A DNA stretch of 64,000 nucleotides from contig SHNE01000029.1 of the NCBI GenBank assembly GCA_004295015.1, positions 1-64,000 of the forward strand, in the 5' to 3' direction. This DNA comes from Bacteroidota bacterium. Lineage in GTDB: Bacteria > Bacteroidota > Bacteroidia > AKYH767-A > 2013-40CM-41-45. Shown here piece by piece: positions 52,145 through 62,355 of the stretch. Made by a program: the position numbers and the translations under genes. The first letter of the stretch is position 1. Every line of letters begins with the position of its first letter. Below the pieces are notes generated by a model that saw only the letters and a program-made list of their open reading frames with translations, did not search any database and was not told the DNA's origin.

Positions 52145-55100
52145 TTATCGAAGAATCACTAGTTTTTCAAATTTGTCTGCATATTCTCCATTTGGGGCTT
52201 TTACACGTAATTTATAGATGTAAACGCCCTTTCCGATCTTATCGCCAAAATCATCAAGGCCATTCCATTCCAGGTCATCTGAACGATATCCTTCGGAAAA
52301 TATTTGACCGCTGATCGTTTTTACAAGTTTTCCTGAAACGGTAAATACCTGGACTCGAACATCAAGTTGGCTGAAGGGCCTGTTATGTTCGAACATAAAG
52401 GTGGTGTGGGTGGTAAAAGGATTCGGGTAATTTAGTACATGATCCAGAGCCAATTCGGCTGACTCGGCAACAACAAATTCAGTGCTCGCCTCGCCGGAAT
52501 TATTATGCACGTCCCACACTTTAAAGCGTAAAGTGTGCGGCCCGGCTGCAAGATCTTTGAATTGATACTTTACTCGGCCTTGTTGATAGCTGTTAAGATC
52601 ATTTTCGAAATAATCATTAAGGACAACGGCCTTTCCTGCAGCTTTATCCAATTCACCGGTCATATCATGACCAATTCCCGTTCCCACTGTGTTTATCCCA
52701 CTTGAGTCGGTTACTATTGCATATAAATATGGATCCTTATCTGTCATACCACCTTTAACAAATTTCTCGTCGTTCATATATAATTTGATCTCCGGACCTT
52801 GATTATCCGGTGTGACAGCTTCATTGTATCCTCCTACAACTGCTCCGAAGTAGTATCCTGCGGCATCAATGTTCCCGTTCTCGGCATAATAACTGAGCTT
52901 TCCATTTCCGTAAGCAAACTGAATGTCTTTGGGAACAACAAATGTGAAACTAAATTCTCCGTTGCTAACAGTAGCTTTTCCTCGGTAGATGTTGTTTTTC
53001 TGTAATACAAAAGGAACTGCATAAGAGGGGTCACCTCCCTGATCATTCCCTAATGTGAAATAGGTTCCTTTTTTATCAAATACAGTAGGGTAAATCACAC
53101 CATTAAAATTACTCAGCTTCTGATTGTTTTCATCCTGAACCTCTCCTGTGATGGTAATTTTGCTAAGAGCTTTCAAAGTATCAGTTGCCTGATTTATGCT
53201 TACTCCATTAATTGTATTCGTTTTAACGAGATACTTCGGATAGGCAAGCTTTAAAGCCGGGTCGCCAATTAAAATAAAGTTCCTTACATATTGATCTGCA
53301 TAAACTTCAATTTTGGTTCTCTCAAATACTTCGCCGATTGTTGGCATTTGGCCATTCACTTCCTCTGAGACATGTGTAAAAAATTTCTGAGAAAGTCCGA
53401 AGTTAGAACTTGCAAATGCAAGACGCGAGGTGGTGAAAAGGCAAATTCCACCGCCATTTGGATTTAAGAATACCATTTCACCAGCAGAAGTTCTTCCCGG
53501 ATCATCAACACGGGTAAATTCACATGTGGCAGTAAGAAAGGCCGGTAAACGGTTTAGGTTACTCCAATTATTTATATCAGCGACTTCGAGTACATGTTCA
53601 TGTGCCCAGCCAACTTCATTTCCATGGCCCGTATATGTTACCAGTAGTGTGCCTCTTTGCACCCGGTCAATTATAGCTGTGTGCGCGTCCGGGTATCGCT
53701 GACCACCCGGTGTGCTTGTCTGATTGTAGGCATCCAGATATATCTTCTCAATGTTCAAATTAGGGTTGTATGCTTGTAGACGGTTTGCGAGGGTATCTGA
53801 TTGTCTGAAATGTACATTCCCATCCTGATCATCAGCGATAAAAGTTGCAATATTTCTCCAGTCACCAAGTGAATTTGATGCATTCGAAAGTGAAGGACTT
53901 TGACTCAAAGACTGACCATTGCCATAAATTAAAATTTTTCTGACAATTGCATCTGCTTCCGCCGTCGACTTAACAGGAATTCGCCCAACACTTAAATCAA
54001 CAATTTCACTGCTTGTCCAAAGACCTTCATTATCGTCCAGCAAGGCAAAGAAGTCATCAGACATATAGGTCTGAGTTTGATTCAGTGAACCGGGAGATTG
54101 ATAGGATGTTACATAATTTGTGTTTCCGGAAGTACGGTATTTATGGTCATAGGAAGCATCGCCCATCAACAGTAAAAATTTTGGAAGTTCTGTAGATGAA
54201 AGTGCCCTGTCATAAAACATTTTTACAAAATCACGGATGGCGCAAACATCTTGTGAGCCGGAGGCAAACTCATTGAATATTTGCTGTGTCGTTGCAACAA
54301 TTACACTGAGATTATCTTTTTGCCTGTGGAACTCCGCAATTTCATTTGATTGACTTAGGAAGGCCGGGTTTGTGACAATGATCATATTGGCATTTGCCAA
54401 TCCATGCAGGTTCTGATTTTCCACAAGCGTGCTAAAACTCGGGGTGTAAAAAGAATTGTTGCTAAACGCGATATACTCTTTGAGGTCATCTGCCGGTGCT
54501 GTAAATTTCAGGTCTGAGCCGGTCAATTGTGTAGAGCGAGCGCTAACATTAGTTCTGTCTGTAATGTCCCATACAATAGTGGAGCTGTTCGAATTTCTGA
54601 TCAGGTACTCAGCCAGATTTCCAGGGCCGACAGAACGTGTGTCACGAAACTCAAGCTGGCTTCCGGTTCCTGCAAAGTCAAGATAGCGACGGGCATTTAG
54701 TTCAATGTAATTTACCCATCCTAATCCGTTTGGATCAGGTGATGTGAATTGAATACCGACAGGAATCAAAGCGGCAGGCGGATTAAAAGATGTGCTATAA
54801 AAAGCGGAGTTGGCAAAATGATCCTGAGCAGAAGGGCCGACTATGGAGAATGGCTGACTCACTTGTGCTAAATTGGCGATGGAAAGTCTGAAAGCATTAG
54901 TTCCTGTACCAACCATGGATCTCCCTAATAAACTTATCTTTATAAACGCAGTATCTGATGTGATGATATTAGGAAATGAAAAACTAAAGGTTCGGCTATT
55001 GCTAAGGTTGTCAAAATTTTCTCCGTACCATTCACGACCGGACTTTAACAGATTGACCAGTTCTGCCTCGTGAAATTGTCTGTCATCAAATGAGCTGACA

Positions 55101-56008
55101 AAAATATTTGCTGATCCGGAACTATATGTTTGAATTCTTTTTCCTGTTCCTAAATCGCTGGTAAGAAAATAATAGCTTGTGTCTGAGAATCCATTAAGCT
55201 GGTGACTGAATTTACTGTTGACCGGATCTATGGTCCATTTGGTTTGATCAGTACCGTAAAAGAGAATGAAGTCTGTTGAATTAAAGACGCCATCATTTTC
55301 TCCAGAAACCTGAATAGCATTTTCAAGCAGATCATCAGCACGGGGGACATTATTTGCATAAGGTAGCTGACCTCCGCCATTGCCGTATAGTCGTATGCTT
55401 CGCGGATCGATGTTGTCTACATCTACTCCCATATCCTTTAATTGTTGATAGGATATTTTATGAACTCCATTTTGAACGACACCAAGTTTATACCAGGTTC
55501 CGCTTGATAAAACACTGCTTCTGGTCTGGAGTCTAGGGGCGACCCTCGATAATGTTCCTGGTACCGGAGTGCTGTTTAAGTCAAAGGACACAAGTTTTTC
55601 AAAAGAGCTTCCATTTTTTCGGATTGGAACAATTGTAACAGATACTGATGAAGATTTTCTTCTGCTCACGATTTGTGTGCTCACTTTGAAATCAGTGCCA
55701 ATATTTTCAGGTTTAAATACAAGTTCCGAATTACTAAGTGTTTCTGTTTGGACATTGACCAATTCAACATTGATATCTTGCGCACCCGGAGGCAGGGGAA
55801 GGGTTTCAACAAAAACCGGAATTAAATCTTCATTGAATGAAGCTCCTTCAAAATCGAGAGATCTGAATGTCAGTTCACCGGGTATTTTGTTCTCATAAAC
55901 CGGCTTCCAGGAAATTTTTTTATCTGCCCCGGCGACACTTTTATTTTGGGCGTTCGCACTTATGGAGAAAAAGAAAAAAAGAAATGCAATTAAGTTGAGT
56001 CGATTCAT
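52145..56008 (-). CDS. porU: Type IX secretion system sortase PorU
   Basis: The protein has 1287 residues from the ATG at 56008; longer in-frame extension to 56104 has no signal peptide. Gingipain-like C25 peptidase domain (about 510-900) contains VTYTGHGNEVGWAHEHVL (catalytic His) and LTATCEFTRVDDPGRTSAGE (catalytic Cys). An Ig-like region follows, and a C-terminal sorting-like domain with NYPNPFTTHTTFMFEHN and YIYKLRVK. PorU removes the C-terminal signal of type IX cargo and attaches the cargo to the surface. Order porU-porV matches known type IX loci. Confidence 0.95.
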   Translation of the reverse strand: MNRLNLIAFLFFFFSISANAQNKSVAGADKKISWKPVYENKIPGELTFRSLDFEGASFNEDLIPVFVETLPLPPGAQDINVELVNVQTETLSNSELVFKPENIGTDFKVSTQIVSRRKSSSVSVTIVPIRKNGSSFEKLVSFDLNSTPVPGTLSRVAPRLQTRSSVLSSGTWYKLGVVQNGVHKISYQQLKDMGVDVDNIDPRSIRLYGNGGGQLPYANNVPRADDLLENAIQVSGENDGVFNSTDFILFYGTDQTKWTIDPVNSKFSHQLNGFSDTSYYFLTSDLGTGKRIQTYSSGSANIFVSSFDDRQFHEAELVNLLKSGREWYGENFDNLSNSRTFSFSFPNIITSDTAFIKISLLGRSMVGTGTNAFRLSIANLAQVSQPFSIVGPSAQDHFANSAFYSTSFNPPAALIPVGIQFTSPDPNGLGWVNYIELNARRYLDFAGTGSQLEFRDTRSVGPGNLAEYLIRNSNSSTIVWDITDRTNVSARSTQLTGSDLKFTAPADDLKEYIAFSNNSFYTPSFSTLVENQNLHGLANANMIIVTNPAFLSQSNEIAEFHRQKDNLSVIVATTQQIFNEFASGSQDVCAIRDFVKMFYDRALSSTELPKFLLLMGDASYDHKYRTSGNTNYVTSYQSPGSLNQTQTYMSDDFFALLDDNEGLWTSSEIVDLSVGRIPVKSTAEADAIVRKILIYGNGQSLSQSPSLSNASNSLGDWRNIATFIADDQDGNVHFRQSDTLANRLQAYNPNLNIEKIYLDAYNQTSTPGGQRYPDAHTAIIDRVQRGTLLVTYTGHGNEVGWAHEHVLEVADINNWSNLNRLPAFLTATCEFTRVDDPGRTSAGEMVFLNPNGGGICLFTTSRLAFASSNFGLSQKFFTHVSEEVNGQMPTIGEVFERTKIEVYADQYVRNFILIGDPALKLAYPKYLVKTNTINGVSINQATDTLKALSKITITGEVQDENNQKLSNFNGVIYPTVFDKKGTYFTLGNDQGGDPSYAVPFVLQKNNIYRGKATVSNGEFSFTFVVPKDIQFAYGNGKLSYYAENGNIDAAGYYFGAVVGGYNEAVTPDNQGPEIKLYMNDEKFVKGGMTDKDPYLYAIVTDSSGINTVGTGIGHDMTGELDKAAGKAVVLNDYFENDLNSYQQGRVKYQFKDLAAGPHTLRFKVWDVHNNSGEASTEFVVAESAELALDHVLNYPNPFTTHTTFMFEHNRPFSQLDVRVQVFTVSGKLVKTISGQIFSEGYRSDDLEWNGLDDFGDKIGKGVYIYKLRVKAPNGEYADKFEKLVILR

Positions 56009-56389
56009 TGAATGCTTTGGATAGTGGAGTGAAGAAAATGGTATCAAGAACGCATACCGTAACGAAGATTTCTTCCGGATATTGTACAAAACAAAATTAA
56101 CCATAAATTAGTTATGACCTGATGGCATTATTTTTCATTTTTCTTTTCGTTCAAAACTCTTATCTTTCAAAAAAAAATAGAGAGACTGCGACAAACATAA
56201 TTTTAGCAATGACCTTGAGGATCACCAATTTTGTTAAAATCTTTTCGTTTTGATCGACTCATTGGTAAAAATGATTAAAATTGTGTCCAAAATCTTACAA
56301 TTCGTTGATATAAAGCGATTCGTCAAAAATATACTAACGAAACAATGTATCTTCACTCTCGTAAGACGAGAACTTAAATCAGATTCAGG
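56009..56389. other. Intergenic promoter region between porU and porP
   Basis: 381 nt of AT-rich DNA between divergent type IX genes. An A-tract lies at about 56170. No gene, dyad or RNA is recognised; no convincing TAnnTTTG box was found. Confidence 0.45.
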
Positions 56390-57346
56390 ATGTTGAGGAA
56401 GTTGATCATTTTATTCATGATTGCACATTGCGGCGTTGTTTCAGGCCAGGACCCGGAGTTTACGCAGTTCTATGCAAATCCTCTTTATCTGAACCCTGCT
56501 TTTGCAGGTACGGCCAGATGTCCCAGGGTAAATTTAAATTACAGAAATCAATGGCCTGCATTGACAGGAACTTTTGTTACCTATTCCGCTTCGTATGATC
56601 AACACGTGGAAGCATTGGGTGGGGGAGTCGGTTTGTTGGTGTTGAACGATAAAGCCGGTGAGAACACTTTAAACACAACAAATATCAGTGGTATTTATTC
56701 ATATCAACTCAATGTGACCCGGGAATTTTCAATTAAGTTTGGATTGCAGGGAACATATGTTCAGAAAAAGCTGGATTGGGATAAGCTCACTTTTGGCGAC
56801 ATGATTGATCCACGCTATGGTTTTATATACGAAACTCAGGAGTTGAGGCCAAACACAAACAAAGGATTTTGGGATTTCTCAGCAGGAATTTTAGGTTATA
56901 GTAATCGTGTTTATGGCGGCGTGGCAGTTAATCATATTACTGAGCCTGAAGAATACTATATAAGAGCAGCTCCCGGCAGTAAATTGCCGATGAAAATCAC
57001 AGGTCACGTCGGTGCGATTTTGCCGATTGGAAACAGCCGGGATGCAACAACCTATATTTCACCCAACTTTCTTTATCAGAAGCAACGTGATTTTGAACAA
57101 TACAACATCGGTGTTTATTTTGCCAAGGCTCCATTGGTAGGAGGTATCTGGTACCGCGGCGGTGACTCATTTATTGTTCTTGTTGGTTTGCAACAAGGAA
57201 TCTTCAAATTTGGCTACAGCTACGATGTAACCGTTTCAAAACTTGCAAATGCCTCAGCCGGCTCACATGAGCTGTCCGTAGGCCTTCAATTTCCATGTCA
57301 TCCGAAAAAGAAGCGGTTTAGGACTATTAAATGTCCAGCTTTTTAG
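56390..57346 (+). CDS. porP: PorP/SprF family type IX secretion protein
   Basis: The protein has 318 residues. Signal peptide (LIILFMIAHCGVVSGQ), then DPEFTQFYANPLYLNPAFAG, the PorP/SprF N-terminal signature, and a beta barrel with NYRNQWPAL and ending near LSVGLQFPC. PorP-type proteins sit in the outer membrane and link the type IX core or surface adhesins. Here it precedes gldJ rather than gldK-N, so it may be a SprF-like accessory copy. Confidence 0.9.
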   Translation: MLRKLIILFMIAHCGVVSGQDPEFTQFYANPLYLNPAFAGTARCPRVNLNYRNQWPALTGTFVTYSASYDQHVEALGGGVGLLVLNDKAGENTLNTTNISGIYSYQLNVTREFSIKFGLQGTYVQKKLDWDKLTFGDMIDPRYGFIYETQELRPNTNKGFWDFSAGILGYSNRVYGGVAVNHITEPEEYYIRAAPGSKLPMKITGHVGAILPIGNSRDATTYISPNFLYQKQRDFEQYNIGVYFAKAPLVGGIWYRGGDSFIVLVGLQQGIFKFGYSYDVTVSKLANASAGSHELSVGLQFPCHPKKKRFRTIKCPAF

Positions 57347-57403
57347 AAATTTAAAATAAAATAAATACATTTGGCACTCGTTAGCATTAACAAAATCGCC
57401 CCA

Positions 57404-58852
57404 ATGAAAAGAATCATTTGGAATAGCCTCGGCTTAGCCGCTGTGGCATTAGTCTTTGCCTCTTGTGGAAGAGAAAAATCATCTGTCACAGGTTGGAATT
57501 ACAATGATCCTAAAAATGGAGGATTTGAGGTCGTCCCTTATGATGAACAAGAAACCGGCCCCGGTCTCGTGCTTATTGAAGGAGGTACCTTTACAATGGG
57601 TAGGACAGAGCAGGACATCACACAGGATTGGAACAATATTCCACGCCGTGTTACCGTCTCTTCATTCTATATGGATGAGACTGAAGTGGCCAACGTACAC
57701 TATCTTGAATACTTGTACTGGATTTCACGCGTATTCGGAACTGATTACCCTGAGGTTTTTAAGAAAGCCTTACCCGACACCTTGGTATGGCGTGACAAAC
57801 TAGCTTATAATGAGCCATTTGTTGAACTTTACTTGCGTCATCCGGCTTATCAGCAATATCCCGTTGTTGGAATTAACTGGTTACAGGCCACAGACTTCTG
57901 TGCCTGGAGAACAGACCGTGTAAATGAGCAAATATTGATTCGTGAAGGGGTTTTACGCGTTAATCCGAATCAGATTAACGAAGATAATTTTAACACAGAA
58001 GCTTATCTGGCAGGTCAGTACGAAGGATTGGTGAAAAGCGACCTGATGGACCTTAACCCTAGTTCCGGTGCAAATGGATCAAGAAAAGTGCGTATGGAAG
58101 ATGGAATCTTTCTTCCGGAATACCGTCTGCCTACAGAAGCAGAGTGGGAATATGCTGCCTTGTCCCAAATTGGAAATACGATTTATGAGAGGGTTACAGA
58201 TCGTCGCTTATATCCTTGGAATGGTCACATTACCCGCAATAAAGACGAGAAGTATAAAGGCGCCATGATGGCCAACTTTAAGCGTGGACGAGGTGATAAT
58301 ATGGGAACTGCAGGATTCTTAAATGATAATGCTGATATCCCTGCTCCGGTTCATTCCTTTTGGCCAAATGATTACGGTTTATATAATATGGCAGGAAACG
58401 TGAACGAGTGGGTGAAGGATGTTTACCGTCCACTTTCTCCGGAAGATAAGGCTGACTTTAACCCATACCGTGGTAACGTTTTTGAGACTCAGCAACGTGA
58501 TGAAGAAGGTGAGATTGTTGAAAAGGATAGTTTAGGTCGCATACCTTATCGTGGAGTTACACCTGAGGAAAATGTTGACCGTCGTAACTATACCTTCTCT
58601 GATAATATTAACTTCCTTGATGGTGATGAGGAAGAGATTAAATATGATTTCGGCGCTACTTCATTAATCAATGACCGTGCACGCGTTTATAAAGGTGGTT
58701 CTTGGAGAGATAGAGCATATTGGTTATCGCCGGGTACTCGTCGCTTTACAGATGAGAATCAATCTACAAATGACCTTGGTTTCCGCTGTGCAATGACTCG
58801 TGTCGGAAGTCCGGTTGGTTTGGGTACTAAGCCTAAAACTAAAATCAGATAA
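57404..58852 (+). CDS. gldJ: Gliding/type IX lipoprotein GldJ
   Basis: The protein has 482 residues from the ATG at 57404. Lipoprotein signal (VALVFASCGRE). The FGE/SUMF1-like domain has TGWNYNDPKNGGF, ETGPGLVLIEGGTFTMG, DETEVANVHYLEYL, PVVGINWLQATDFCAWRTD, LPTEAEWEYAA and the C-terminal KGGSWRDRAYWLSPGTRRF. The start TGW..NGGF and link with porU/porV match GldJ more than GldK. GldJ stabilises other Gld proteins and is needed for secretion. Confidence 0.92.
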   Translation: MKRIIWNSLGLAAVALVFASCGREKSSVTGWNYNDPKNGGFEVVPYDEQETGPGLVLIEGGTFTMGRTEQDITQDWNNIPRRVTVSSFYMDETEVANVHYLEYLYWISRVFGTDYPEVFKKALPDTLVWRDKLAYNEPFVELYLRHPAYQQYPVVGINWLQATDFCAWRTDRVNEQILIREGVLRVNPNQINEDNFNTEAYLAGQYEGLVKSDLMDLNPSSGANGSRKVRMEDGIFLPEYRLPTEAEWEYAALSQIGNTIYERVTDRRLYPWNGHITRNKDEKYKGAMMANFKRGRGDNMGTAGFLNDNADIPAPVHSFWPNDYGLYNMAGNVNEWVKDVYRPLSPEDKADFNPYRGNVFETQQRDEEGEIVEKDSLGRIPYRGVTPEENVDRRNYTFSDNINFLDGDEEEIKYDFGATSLINDRARVYKGGSWRDRAYWLSPGTRRFTDENQSTNDLGFRCAMTRVGSPVGLGTKPKTKIR

Positions 58853-58870
58853 GACATTTAATTACTATGA

Positions 58871-58904
58871 AAAGCCCTTGATGAACCCATCAGGGGCTTT
58901 TTTT
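58871..58904 (+). terminator. Strong rho-independent terminator after gldJ
   Basis: A 13-bp stem (58871-58883 with 58888-58900, one G-T wobble; AAAGCCC...GGGCTTT) has a 4-nt loop and a T-run to 58904. It lies 18 nt after the gldJ stop. Confidence 0.9.
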
Positions 58905-59011
58905 ATGTCTATCCGTTCCTGCAGAATGAGAACTGAAGATTAAGGTAAAGCGGACATTTAGATTTCATATCTAAAGGACGAGGTCTGAATGACAGATGTG
59001 TGTGACGTGTA

Positions 59012-59158
59012 ATGTCATCCGGAATATGCCGGTCATTTACCGATTATCCTGAAGAAGCAGTTGATAATTCACGCTTCGAAATAGACTATAAACAAGCTGT
59101 CAGATTACTAAAAAATCTAAGGGAGAAGAAGAGCAGGTTCCTGTCTGCTGAATTCTGA
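59012..59158 (+). CDS. Doubtful 48-codon ORF in a gene-poor stretch
   Basis: The 352-nt stretch 58905-59256 has no clear gene. It holds one frame of 48 residues whose end is charged and helix-like (FEIDYKQAVRLLKNLREKK). There is no recognisable start signal or family. It may be a gene remnant or noise. The rest of the stretch shows only the terminator at 59201. Confidence 0.2.
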   Translation: MSSGICRSFTDYPEEAVDNSRFEIDYKQAVRLLKNLREKKSRFLSAEF

Positions 59159-59200
59159 ACGCAGGATTCGATGAGTGAACTTTCCTTGTGTATATAAAAA

Positions 59201-59238
59201 AATCCATGGAGATCAGTTTTTGAATATCTCCATGGATT
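59201..59238. terminator. Hairpin terminator of the type IX cargo gene
   Basis: Perfect 13-bp stem (59201-59213 with 59226-59238, arm AATCCATGGAGAT) and 12-nt loop, with an A-run before it (T-run on the minus strand). It lies just beyond the stop of the minus-strand gene at 59257. Confidence 0.82.
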
Positions 59239-59256
59239 ATAAAATGGACTTGTAGT

Positions 59257-59961
59257 TTATTTGTGTGCTACAATCAGTTTTCTTGCAGGAGATGATTTAC
59301 CATTCGAAAGAATGGAATAGTAATAGATTCCCGATTCAAATCCGTTAGTGGAAAGTATTAATGTGCTCTTTGAGTCTGTAAGGTTAATCTCCTTCACTAC
59401 AGAACCTAAAAGGTTATAAAAAACAAGTTTTCCATTTTGAGCGGATTTCAAGTCATAGGATATCTTAGTTATGTTGTTTGCCGGATTTGGATAAGCTTGA
59501 GAAATATCAATTTTATTCGACAATTCATCGATGCCTGTGGTGATATCATATAAAAATGTCACACTTACAGAATCACTTTCATCAGCAACATCAAAGAAGT
59601 TGTAAGTCACCTGTGAAACGCCTGCATAGCCGGCAGGATTCAGGTATCCGATAAACGAAGTTGCCGTATCGCCGGGAGCCATTGATACCGGATCAGTTGA
59701 TACAGTTACGGTAGGTGGATAGCAAATTATCCCCCAGCAGAAATAGGTAATGTGGTTCGGGTCAGCGTTCAGATTGTCCATCGAAACCTTTATGTCCATG
59801 GAGCTGCTTCCGGTATTAATGATTTTCACATTTGCATGCTGCAGAGTCGCAGGCCCGCTAACCACATAGGTAGCATCAAACTCTTGCAGATTCGATTGGG
59901 CTATAAGGTCTGAGCCCGAAAATATGTAAATACCTATAAGGAGGGGTAGAATTTTCTTCAT
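59257..59961 (-). CDS. Secreted protein with type IX C-terminal sorting domain
   Basis: The protein has 234 residues. Signal peptide (LLIGIYIFSGSDLIAQ), a beta-sandwich region with cysteines in YFCWGIICYPPTV, and a type A sorting domain: ISQAYPNPANNITKISYDL, FYNLLGSVVKEI, GIYYYSILSNGK and terminal KLIVAHK. It is therefore a likely type IX cargo. The middle resembles adhesin-like Ig repeats; function unknown. Confidence 0.85.
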   Translation of the reverse strand: MKKILPLLIGIYIFSGSDLIAQSNLQEFDATYVVSGPATLQHANVKIINTGSSSMDIKVSMDNLNADPNHITYFCWGIICYPPTVTVSTDPVSMAPGDTATSFIGYLNPAGYAGVSQVTYNFFDVADESDSVSVTFLYDITTGIDELSNKIDISQAYPNPANNITKISYDLKSAQNGKLVFYNLLGSVVKEINLTDSKSTLILSTNGFESGIYYYSILSNGKSSPARKLIVAHK

Positions 59962-60118
59962 TTTGTGCTTTTTTTATTAACGAAGTAAATATACAGAAAA
60001 ATTAACCAATTTAATCTTGTCCGGGTTAACTAAAAGTGGTTTTTATGAAGAATTGTTTTATACCTTAGCAATTATAATTTTGTGAAAAAGAAGTACTAAC
60101 CCCCAAAAAAACATATAA

Positions 60119-62260
60119 ATGTTAAAAAAAACTACTCTGCTCTTAGCATTGTTGTTGTGTAATGTAATTGCATTTTCCCAATACGTAAATGTGAAATATA
60201 CCTGCGACAATCAGAATCCCGGTAACCTGAATAAAGGTATTGATGATCTTGGCCTTGTTGCGAGAGGTTGGAATGTCGTTAGAGGCGGATCTGCTACACC
60301 TGTATGGTCCGGCGTTCAAACAATTCCTTTTGCTTTTAATCTTAACGGAACAAATTTTACTCAGTACAAAGTATCCACGACAGGAATTGTAACTTTTGAT
60401 CTTGCTGCAACTGCTGTACCAGATTCAAACAATGTTGCTTTGCCTTCAAGTTTAATTCCTGACAATTCAGTTTGTGTATGGGGTATGACGGCACGTGCAG
60501 GTTCAAACGATTCAATTGGTAACAGAACTTTTGGCACGGCTCCAAATCGTCAACATTGGGTATGGTTCAGTTCTATGTCACCTCCGGGCGGCGGTTCAGG
60601 TTTTAGCTACTGGGGAATTGTATTCGAAGAGACCACCAATAATATATTTATAGTGGATGCCCGTACACAACCAGCAGGTTTATTCACCTTCACATTAGGA
60701 ATTCAAATTGATAACGCAACTGCCTACCAGGTGTTTGGATCGCCTAACATTGCTTCAAGTGTAATAACTACGAATACAGGAGTCACTGATGCCAGCGATC
60801 AGGTTTATTACAAGTTCAATACAAGCCTTAGTCAGTATGATGTTCGTCCAAAAACTTTTTCTCTTAAGAATGAGTTTCCTTACCGTAATTATAATGCAGG
60901 CCCTTATGCAATCAATGGATCCCTTGCAAATCTGGGATCACAGACTCTTACCAGTTTGGTGTTAAACTACTCTGTAGATGGAGGTGCACCGATTAGCACA
61001 GCTGCTCTCACCGTAAATATAGCGGGAGGTGCTTGTTTCAATTATAATCATCCTACTGCATGAAGTCCTTCCTCACCCGGCTGGCACACAGTAAAATTTT
61101 GGGCCAGCAATCTGAATGGAAATTCAGATGAAGACATGAGCAATGATACGATCACTGCTAAAATATTTACCTATGATAATGTTCCGGATGTTCACAAAGT
61201 AACTGTAGAAGAAGCTACCGGAACCTGGTGTGGTTGGTGCCCTCGTGGTACAGTTTACATGGATTCTTTATCAAAAGTTCATCCAAACACAACAGTCCTG
61301 ATTGCAGTACATGGCGGTTCAGCATCTGAGCCAATGCTGCTTTCGGATTATGCAAGCGGAATGAGTTCTAAAATTGAAGGCTATCCTGAAGTTCTTGTTA
61401 ACCGGACTTATGTGAATGATCCTTCATCTGCATTCTCTTTGTACAATGCACATATCAATGACTTTGGTTTGGCTGATGTAGGTTTAGCAGTGAATTATAA
61501 TACCAGCAATCGTCAGGCTGTGACAACAGCTACAATTACTTCTGCTGTCAACATTGACGGAGATTATCGTCTTGCCTGTGTGTATACAGAGGACGACGTT
61601 ACCGGCACCGGTAATGGCACCAATACCATTACGGGTGACTATGATCAGGTAAACTATTATTCAGTAGCCTGGAATAACGCGAATGGCTATACCCCACCGG
61701 GACCACTTAGCGGAGGTGGGCATGATTGGGCAGCTTCCGCTAACCCTGTGCCTGCTACAATTATGGAGTATGACTTCGTTGCTCGTGTAATTCAAGGTGG
61801 TTTTATCGGCCAGACAGGTAGCTTGCCTTCAAGCATGACTGCTGCAGGCGTTTATACCTACAGTTTCCCGGCATATACGCTACCTGCAAATTATGATCCT
61901 GAAAAAATGAAGGCACATATTCTTCTTATCGATGCTACAAATGGAATCATCATGAATGGAAACAGCATGGCCTTAATTACTGTCGGAATCAGTGACCCTG
62001 CCTCCGGAAAATACAGCATTTCTCTGTCACCTAATCCTGCTGTCGACCAGATTTATGTTAACCTTAATTTCAAGGACCGTGATAATGTGAAGCTCGTAAT
62101 TACGGATATACTCGGTAAAGTTTGTTACAGCAATGATATGGGAACAATACTTTCAGGCGAGCATCGCCTTCCTGTAGACATCAGCAAACTTTCTTCAGGA
62201 ACTTATTTCATGACTCTTGTCGGAAATAACGGAACGGCTACGTCCAAGTTTGTTAAGTAA
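60119..62260 (+). pseudogene. Omp28-like type IX cargo gene interrupted by one in-frame TGA
   Basis: Two parts in the same frame are separated only by a TGA at 61061-61063 (NHPTA-stop-SPSSPGWHTVKFW). The first part has a signal peptide (LLLALLLCNVIAFSQ) and beta domains. The second has EEATGTWCGWCPRGTVYMD, a thioredoxin-like CxxC typical of Omp28 proteins, and a type IX sorting domain (LSPNPAVDQIYVNLNF, GTYFMTLVGN). Joined, they give about 713 residues. A change of one base from TGG (Trp) to TGA would explain it, or a sequencing error. TGA is a normal stop elsewhere here. A restart at the ATG 61136 would lack a signal peptide. Confidence 0.8.
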
Positions 62261-62284
62261 TATTTAGAGAACAGAACACAAATG

Positions 62285-62324
62285 AAAGGGGAGATGGCCG
62301 TGTTGGCACATCTCCCCTTTTTTT
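62285..62324 (+). terminator. Rho-independent terminator after the Omp28-like gene
   Basis: Stem AAAGGGGAGATG (62285-62296) with CATCTCCCCTTT (62309-62320), inner GCC/GGC pairing and a T-run to 62324. It lies 25 nt after the stop. Confidence 0.9.
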
Positions 62325-62355
62325 ATAAAATATTTTCCGGGATATCTTAAACGGT

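Noticed and set aside
61061-61063. TGA read as selenocysteine or tryptophan by recoding
   Set aside because: No selenocysteine-type hairpin was apparent after the codon, the site is not a redox position, and many genes here (for example those ending with ATGA overlaps) use TGA as a normal stop.
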